The notes beneath the pieces are model-generated. The model saw only the letters and a program-made list of their open reading frames with translations. It was not told the origin of the DNA and did no database searches. A stretch of 17,976 nt of DNA, from contig JASEGY010000026.1 of the NCBI GenBank assembly GCA_030019105.1, forward strand, positions 1 to 17,976, read 5' to 3'. Below, piece by piece: positions 13,405 to 17,976 of this stretch. The translations under genes were made by a program, and so were the position numbers. Origin of the DNA: a bacterium. GTDB lineage: Bacteria; UBA9089; JASEGY01. Positions within the stretch are counted from its first letter, which is position 1. Every line of letters starts with the position of its first letter.

Positions 13405-13737
13405 GTGGAAATGATACTTCTTCCCAAATTTCAACCTTCTCAGCCTGTGGCAAAGAAGCTAACATTAGAGCTGGAATATGATCCTGAAACTAACCAATAC
13501 GTGGCAGCCTGCCCGGAGTTGGATTTAGCTACTGCTGGTGATAGAGAAGAGGAAGCTGTTGAAGATTTGGTGGAGGCAATCCAAGAGTATGCCCAGGATT
13601 ATTTAGAGCGACTGGATTTGTTTGCCGGCAGCCCCAATCGAGGAGCACACTTACCCTTAATTTTATTAATAGCCAGTTGTGTTTCAATAGCGGATATTCG
13701 AAAGTTGCTCGTAGCTCCATCGAAGAGGATAAGTTAA
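13405..13737 (+). CDS. hicB: HicB-family antitoxin
   Basis: I choose the GTG at 13405, eight bases after AGGAGG (13391-13396); an ATG at 13411 is two codons further. The 110-residue protein shows the HicB partial RNase H-like fold: LELEYDPETNQYVAACPELDLATAGDREEEAVEDLVEAIQEYAQDYLE (21-68). In the known systems HicB neutralises HicA and represses its own operon. The usual C-terminal DNA-binding domain is not obvious; the tail IADIRKLLVAPSKRIS is short. The stop overlaps the hicA start by one base (TAATG). A truncated near-identical copy lies at 11594-12047. Confidence 0.88.
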   Translation: MEMILLPKFQPSQPVAKKLTLELEYDPETNQYVAACPELDLATAGDREEEAVEDLVEAIQEYAQDYLERLDLFAGSPNRGAHLPLILLIASCVSIADIRKLLVAPSKRIS

Positions 13738-13958
13738 TGGCGACTTATGGAGACTTCCGCAAGGTCTTACAGAAGCTAAACTTTGCTCTGGTTAGATCAA
13801 CTAAACATGAAACATGGGAGAGAATTTGTGAAGATGGTACAATCCTGAGAACGAGAGTAAGTCATCAACACGGAAAGGATGTTCCGAAGCCATTATTTCA
13901 CAGAATGCTCAAGCAGTGCAAATTAACAGAAACAAGATTTCGCGACCTGGGCGGTTAG
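13737..13958 (+). CDS. hicA: HicA-family mRNA interferase toxin
   Basis: HicA toxins are small double-stranded-RNA-binding-fold ribonucleases that cleave mRNA and tmRNA. The 73-residue protein starts at the ATG overlapping the hicB stop, which couples their translation. It contains FRKVLQKLNFALVRSTKHETWERI, with the expected catalytic histidine at H24, and VSHQHGKDVPKPLFHRMLKQCKLT, matching the second half of HicA domains. The order antitoxin-toxin is the less common but known hicB-hicA arrangement. The gene appears complete and likely active. Confidence 0.88.
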   Translation: MATYGDFRKVLQKLNFALVRSTKHETWERICEDGTILRTRVSHQHGKDVPKPLFHRMLKQCKLTETRFRDLGG

Positions 13959-14117
13959 AAATTACGGACACGGACAACGGGTCACGGAAACGTGCTGCTG
14001 CACTACAAGGAGGAAGAAATGAAGTTAGTTCTCTGTGCCTCCGTGTCTCCGCGGTGAATTTTTGTCCGCAAAATCCGTGTAAATCCGTCTCATCGGTGTT
14101 AATCCGTGTGCTATTAT
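13959..14117. repeat. degenerate ACGGACACGG / ATCCGTGT palindromic repeat region
   Basis: The gap between hicA and the next operon holds ACGGACACGGACAACGGGTC (starting near 13964), a small GTGCTGCTGCAC hairpin (13992-14003), CTCTGTGCCTCCGTGTCTCC (from about 14031) and AATCCGTGTGCTATTA (14101-14116). The last piece repeats the tail of the family 2 element core near 11924. It looks like one or more decayed relatives of that element. No clean ends or duplication were seen. Confidence 0.6.
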
Positions 14118-14144
14118 ATCTCAATTCTGCGAGGGGGTGTGGTG

Positions 14145-14732
14145 ATGAACTTTACCCATTTCTATCTGATCTTTCTAATTGGATCAAGCTTCTATCGCGT
14201 CAGGAGGATAATAAAATCTTACTCTTATGAGCCAAGGCCAAGCAAGGTCTCTGTCTCATTTACATTTCCAATCATGCTCTTACTCTATCTTACGGTCTGG
14301 TGTGGGGCCATCTTTGAATATTTCTACCTGACCTATATCCTTCAGATAAAAGAGATCAACCTAATCGTAAGTTTTATCGGGTTTTTGATGTATATTGGAG
14401 TTGTCCCCTGGCGCGGGTGGGCCGCTGATACATTAGGGAAACAGATGAGTCCGGATATAAAGATAGTTGAGGACCACCGGCTAATCAAAGACGGACCTTA
14501 CCGCTATATGAGACATCCCTTGATATTTTGTGCCATCATCGAGGCCTTTGGCTTGGCCCTTATCCCCAACTCTTATTATACACTCTTAATTGCCTTATTT
14601 GGCTTTACGCCATTTATGCTTCTGAAGGCATATCTGGAGGAGAAGGCATTAGTCAAGGAGTTTGGGCCAGAGTATCTCCATTACAAAAAGGAGGTTTATG
14701 GCTTCTTTCCGTGGAAGAGGGTAAAAAAATAA
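14145..14732 (+). CDS. isoprenylcysteine carboxyl methyltransferase-like (ICMT/PEMT family) membrane protein 1
   Basis: The ATG at 14145 follows GAGGGGGTG. The 195-residue protein has about four to five membrane segments (around 2-16, 40-66, 72-90, 126-160). Its C-terminal signature, DHRLIKDGPYRYMRHP (110-125) followed by EEKALVKEFGPEYLHYKKEV (165-184), is the SAM-binding RHP...EE region of the ICMT/phospholipid methyltransferase superfamily. Bacterial members methylate small lipophilic or isoprenoid-like acceptors; the acceptor here is unknown. It is first in a four-gene operon and is a paralogue of the third gene (15163-15735), sharing EDH.LIK.GPYRY.RHP and LIPN.YY.L. The SRPBCC gene follows after 14 bp. 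Confidence 0.85.
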   Translation: MNFTHFYLIFLIGSSFYRVRRIIKSYSYEPRPSKVSVSFTFPIMLLLYLTVWCGAIFEYFYLTYILQIKEINLIVSFIGFLMYIGVVPWRGWAADTLGKQMSPDIKIVEDHRLIKDGPYRYMRHPLIFCAIIEAFGLALIPNSYYTLLIALFGFTPFMLLKAYLEEKALVKEFGPEYLHYKKEVYGFFPWKRVKK

Positions 14733-14746
14733 AGGAGGCAAAGTCG

Positions 14747-15166
14747 ATGCAAACTGAGAACTCGATCGCCATTAAGGGAAGTCTGGAGGAGGTCTTTTCT
14801 GTAATGGCGGATGTAGAAAGCTGGCCTCTTTATCTCTCCTCTCATAGAGATATGCGTATCCTTAGAAAGGAAGAGGATATGATAGAGATTGAAAGAAAGG
14901 GAATCATTAAGTGGATTTCAGTTATTGAGATTGATAGAGAGAATATCCAGATAAAATCCGATCAGATTAAAGGACCAGTCAAGGGCCTTAAGGCCCTCTG
15001 GAGATTTGAAGAACTGAAAGGTGAAACAAAGATGGTTCTTGAGCACAGTTATCATTGTCAAGTATCAGTAATTGGATGGATAATAGAGCTAATCGTTGCT
15101 TTTGCCCTTAAGAAGATAAGTAACAATACCTTGAAGGCGGTCAAAGAGAGGGTGGAACAGGGATGA
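14747..15166 (+). CDS. SRPBCC (polyketide cyclase/START-like) ligand-binding protein
   Basis: The ATG at 14747 follows AAAGGAGG. The 139-residue protein has the START/Bet v1-like plan: an opening strand NSIAIKGSLEEVFSVMADVESWPLYLSSHRDMRIL (5-39), central strands, LWRFEELKGETKMVLEHSYHC and a long C-terminal helix (about 108-137) ending KAVKERVEQG. SRPBCC proteins bind lipids, polyketides or quinone-like molecules, and some are cyclases or carriers. Position between two ICMT-like methyltransferases suggests that it handles their hydrophobic substrate, which is inference. It overlaps the next gene by four bases (ATGA). Confidence 0.85.
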   Translation: MQTENSIAIKGSLEEVFSVMADVESWPLYLSSHRDMRILRKEEDMIEIERKGIIKWISVIEIDRENIQIKSDQIKGPVKGLKALWRFEELKGETKMVLEHSYHCQVSVIGWIIELIVAFALKKISNNTLKAVKERVEQG

Positions 15167-15735
15167 AATTTACCATTTTTTACCTTTTATTTTTAATCCT
15201 ATCGACCATCCTTCGTTTTTTTCGGAATATGGCCACTCGAAACAGAAAAGGGGGGATTGTTTATACCAAATCAATCTTTGCCTTTCAAAGCGGGCTCTAT
15301 GCTATTCTGCTCATTTCAACTATTGTAGAATTCTTCCTTGTTGTCGACCAAAGGGTTGATCTGTTTGCGAGTCTTTTTGGTTTGATACTCTATCTTGCCG
15401 GGATAGGGGGGCGGGAATGGGCAATTAAGTCACTTAGCGAATACTGGAGTGCTGACATTCGAATAAGAGAAGATCATCACCTCATCAAAGAGGGGCCTTA
15501 CAGGTATGTGCGGCACCCCAATCTTGTCTGCCTCTTGCTTGAGGTAAATGGTTTATGTCTTATCCCCAATGCTTATTACTCTCTTATATTTCTCTGGACA
15601 GTATTCCTCTTCTCAATCTTATTTCGAATACATTTAGAGGAAAAAGCCTTAATTGAGAAATTTGGCCAGGAATACCTTGATTATAAGAAGGAAGTTCCGG
15701 CCCTTATTCCATTAAAATTTAGAAGAGCGAAATGA
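15163..15735 (+). CDS. isoprenylcysteine carboxyl methyltransferase-like (ICMT/PEMT family) membrane protein 2
   Basis: This 190-residue protein starts at an ATG overlapping the SRPBCC stop. It has hydrophobic segments near 2-20, 40-61, 68-84 and 117-155 and the SAM-binding signature EDHHLIKEGPYRYVRHP (103-119) plus EEKALIEKFGQEYLDYKKEV (159-178). It resembles the first gene of the operon along its whole length, but its middle and last helices differ, so the two probably act on different positions or acceptors. The start of the sensor kinase overlaps its stop by four bases, so translation of all four genes is likely coupled. Confidence 0.85.
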   Translation: MKFTIFYLLFLILSTILRFFRNMATRNRKGGIVYTKSIFAFQSGLYAILLISTIVEFFLVVDQRVDLFASLFGLILYLAGIGGREWAIKSLSEYWSADIRIREDHHLIKEGPYRYVRHPNLVCLLLEVNGLCLIPNAYYSLIFLWTVFLFSILFRIHLEEKALIEKFGQEYLDYKKEVPALIPLKFRRAK

Positions 15736-17840
15736 ACCTTTATCAAATCAGCTTAGCCCTGGTTGTCTTATTCAATTTTTTTCTGGCCATCTTTGTCTTG
15801 AGCCGTAATGTCAAGGCCAGGGTAAACAGGGCATTCTGTCTCTATAGCAGCTTTTTGACTGCCTGGGGGACTGGGATGCTGGCCCTCTCCCTTGTCCCGG
15901 AAGGCCAGAAGGAGATAGCCCTATGGTGTGTTCCTATCCTCCATCTTGGATTGGTCTTTTTACCTTCGAGCTTCTTTCACTTTGTCCTGGCCATTACCAA
16001 AGATGAGAATAAATTTAATAGGCGTGTATGCCGGTTGGCATATCTCTTTAGTGTCTTCTTCCTGATTAGTGATAGATTAGGACTCTTTGTTCTTACTTCA
16101 GATGTCACCTTTGTTTTTGGCAGCTATAGGATAGTAAGAGGACCGTCAGCTCCATTCTTCAACCTATTCTTTCTTTTCCTCGGCCCTTATGGTACCTATC
16201 TCCTCTACCGGGCCTCCCAGGCGGTAACCTCTCCTTTAGAGAAGAACCGCTACAAATACCTTTTCTCTGGTATGGTTGTAAGCTTATTTTTTGCCATGAC
16301 CAACATCGTGCGGGTAATGGGGGTTAAGGTATCCCCCCTGGGCCACATAGGTATCCTTTTCTTAAACTTCATGACGGCTCTGGCCATTGTCCGCTACCGG
16401 CTGATGGACATCAATATTATCATCCGGCCGGGCCTGGTTTATACCACTCTGACTGCTTTTGTAACCACCTTATGGCTCTCCGGCGGCTTTTTCTTTGAAA
16501 CCCTTCTCGATTTTCAAACCCTTTTTGCCAGGATTATGACTATCATCATCATCGTCTTCCTCTTCAACATCATCAGGGAGAGGATCCAACTTATGGTGGA
16601 TAAGATATTTTATCGGGAAAAGTATGAGCTCTTTCACCTTCAAGAAAAGGTAACTTCAGAGATTGCCGCCGGCTATGATCCGGATATCCTTGTCCCGTCT
16701 GTTTTGAAAGAGATTGAAGCTGCCCTGCATCCCCGGTTTATCTCGGCTATGCTTTTATCTTCTGACCGGAGGTGTTACTTCGCCCGATACCTTATCGGAG
16801 AGGGGGAGAAGCAGGCTATCTTACCGGCCGATGATCCCCTTGTTAAGTGGTTGGTCAGGGAAAAAAGGGAGATATTCAGTGAAGAGCCGGAGGAGAATCC
16901 TGAGTTTAACGGCTTTAGAAAAGGAGTAAAAGAGGGTTTTGAGAAAATAATGGCCAAGCTGGTTGTTCCCTTGATCTATGGGTATGAGCTTACCGGGATA
17001 TTCAACCTCGGGAAGAAGAAGGGGGAAGGTTATTATACCTATAATGAGATTGCCTTTTTAAATACAATAGCTAAAGAGCTGGCCTTAACTTTAGAGAATA
17101 CCAGGCTCTATGCTGATTTGAAAGAGAGGACAGCCGAGCTTGAGAAGGCCAATGCCGCCAAGTCGGACTTTTTAAATGTCGTCTCTCATGAGCTGAAGAC
17201 CCCTCTTACGGTCATCCTTAGTCAGGTGGGGTTATTTAAGCAAGAGGTTTTTGGAAAGATTAGCGAGAAACAGACAGAGAGCCTGAAAAAGATAGAAGAT
17301 AAGGGTTTTAAGCTCAGGTCTTTGGTTGCGGATATATTGAATATGTCAAGGCTTGAGAGCGGGAAGGTCTATGATCTCAAGATAAAAGAGGTTCGGATAG
17401 AGAGGATATTTGAGGAGATAGTGGAAAGCTTCAAATTGTTAGCTGATAATAGAGGAATTAAGATAGAGATTGATCTTTCCTCAGAAATTCCTCCCATCCT
17501 TTCTGATCCCGGAAAGATAAAGAATATCCTCTCTAAGCTCCTTGATAATGCGGTCAAGTTCACTCCATCCGGAGGAATAATCATAATTGGGGCCAAAGAG
17601 GCCGATAAAGATGTGGAGTTCTTTGTCTCTGATACAGGAATTGGGATAAGAGAGGAGGATCAAAAAAGGATATTTGAAAGATTCTTCCAGGTAGATGCAT
17701 CAAGTACCCGCAAATATGGCGGGACCGGCTTGGGCCTGACCGTAGCCTCTGAACTGGTCAAGGCCATGGGAGGAAAGATATGGGTTGAGTCAAGGTTGCG
17801 GGAAGGGAGCAAATTTATCTTTACTATTCCGACAAAGTGA
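15732..17840 (+). CDS. membrane sensor histidine kinase (HisKA_7TM - GAF - HisKA - HATPase)
   Basis: The 702-residue protein begins with a seven- or eight-helix membrane region (about 5-280), including VRYRLMDINIIIRPGLVYTTL (220-240), typical of the histidine-kinase N-terminal 7TM domain. A GAF-like domain follows (about 310-455), then a short coiled coil (ERTAELEKANAAKSDF). The kinase core has the H-box LNVVSHELKTPLT with phospho-acceptor H486, the N-box LLDNAVKFTPSGG (603-615), the G1 box DTGIGI (634-639) and the F/G2 boxes ERFFQVDASS and GGTGLGL (663-669). All catalytic residues are intact. No response regulator is encoded downstream within the window, so its partner must be elsewhere. Its ATG overlaps the methyltransferase stop, an unusual fusion of sensing and lipid-type chemistry in one operon. 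Its TGA starts a REP-like repeat. Confidence 0.93.
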   Translation: MNLYQISLALVVLFNFFLAIFVLSRNVKARVNRAFCLYSSFLTAWGTGMLALSLVPEGQKEIALWCVPILHLGLVFLPSSFFHFVLAITKDENKFNRRVCRLAYLFSVFFLISDRLGLFVLTSDVTFVFGSYRIVRGPSAPFFNLFFLFLGPYGTYLLYRASQAVTSPLEKNRYKYLFSGMVVSLFFAMTNIVRVMGVKVSPLGHIGILFLNFMTALAIVRYRLMDINIIIRPGLVYTTLTAFVTTLWLSGGFFFETLLDFQTLFARIMTIIIIVFLFNIIRERIQLMVDKIFYREKYELFHLQEKVTSEIAAGYDPDILVPSVLKEIEAALHPRFISAMLLSSDRRCYFARYLIGEGEKQAILPADDPLVKWLVREKREIFSEEPEENPEFNGFRKGVKEGFEKIMAKLVVPLIYGYELTGIFNLGKKKGEGYYTYNEIAFLNTIAKELALTLENTRLYADLKERTAELEKANAAKSDFLNVVSHELKTPLTVILSQVGLFKQEVFGKISEKQTESLKKIEDKGFKLRSLVADILNMSRLESGKVYDLKIKEVRIERIFEEIVESFKLLADNRGIKIEIDLSSEIPPILSDPGKIKNILSKLLDNAVKFTPSGGIIIIGAKEADKDVEFFVSDTGIGIREEDQKRIFERFFQVDASSTRKYGGTGLGLTVASELVKAMGGKIWVESRLREGSKFIFTIPTK

Positions 17841-17922
17841 GGTATGGCTATGTAGTTGCAGAGCTTGCTCTGCTATGCCAGACTATGTCGAGCAAGCTCG
17901 ACTACTACAAACATATTATACG
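17835..17922 (+). repeat. REP/BIME-like double-hairpin repeat, copy B
   Basis: This matches copy A (2525-2612) in inverted orientation with two mismatches in 88 bp. The hairpins are CAGAGCTTGCTCTG (17859-17872) and GTCGAGCAAGCTCGAC (17887-17902), each preceded, on its own strand, by GTAG. The repeat opens with AAGTGAGG, containing the kinase stop codon, exactly as copy A contains the stop of paralogue B. The remaining 54 bases to the window end show nothing recognisable. Confidence 0.9.
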
Positions 17923-17976
17923 AGCTGGACAGCAGTAAGTTCTCAGCTTTCCCCAGAATGAATACTCTGTAAGTTG

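Overview
The window reads as a piece of chromosome from an uncultured, probably Gram-negative bacterium. It encodes an outer-membrane beta-barrel of the FadL type with a signal peptide, a lipoprotein with a lipobox, a PilT retraction ATPase and a multi-domain sensor kinase. No rRNA, tRNA or other phylogenetic marker is present. The moderate GC content and the very dense short palindromic repeats resemble genomes of poorly characterised candidate phyla, but I cannot name one.

Layout. 1-462 (minus): 5' part of an AlbA_2/Schlafen-like protein running off the left edge. 690-3167 (minus): three-gene operon of two paralogous unknown membrane proteins followed by an Old Yellow Enzyme-type oxidoreductase. 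3370-4065 (minus): a peptidoglycan amidase whose zinc-ligand motifs occur in circularly permuted order. 4473-6706 (minus): two-gene operon of a five-helix membrane protein and a FecR-domain lipoprotein with five cysteine-rich repeats, behind a clear sigma70 promoter at 6959-6987. 7192-9453 (plus): promoter, pilT and ruvA. 9579-13958: an accessory island of small genes (a TumE-like toxin-antitoxin pair, an excisionase-type HTH, DUF4160/DUF2442, a broken hicB and an intact hicB-hicA) surrounding one FadL-like porin. 14145-17840 (plus): a tightly overlapping operon of two related ICMT-like methyltransferases, an SRPBCC protein and a HisKA_7TM sensor kinase.

The strongest non-coding signal is a population of non-autonomous mobile repeats. 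I could define four families with terminal inverted repeats and, for most copies, 7-8 bp target-site duplications: 4127-4386; 7232-7427 together with 10560-10720; 7435-7564; and 11810-12000. The last sits in the broken hicB, and the intact hicB paralogue in the same window supplies the empty site. Two families begin GTAA and make 8-bp duplications, as IS66-group elements do. There is also a REP-like double hairpin (2525-2612 and 17835-17922) placed exactly on the stop codons of two unrelated genes, plus several unrelated arrays of 7-bp units. No transposase is encoded here, so any mobilising enzyme must be elsewhere.

Most promising for follow-up are the permuted amidase, the MITE-like elements inserted just downstream of promoters, the repeat abutting stop codons, and the methyltransferase/SRPBCC/kinase operon. 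All family assignments come from reading motifs by eye; no database search was run.
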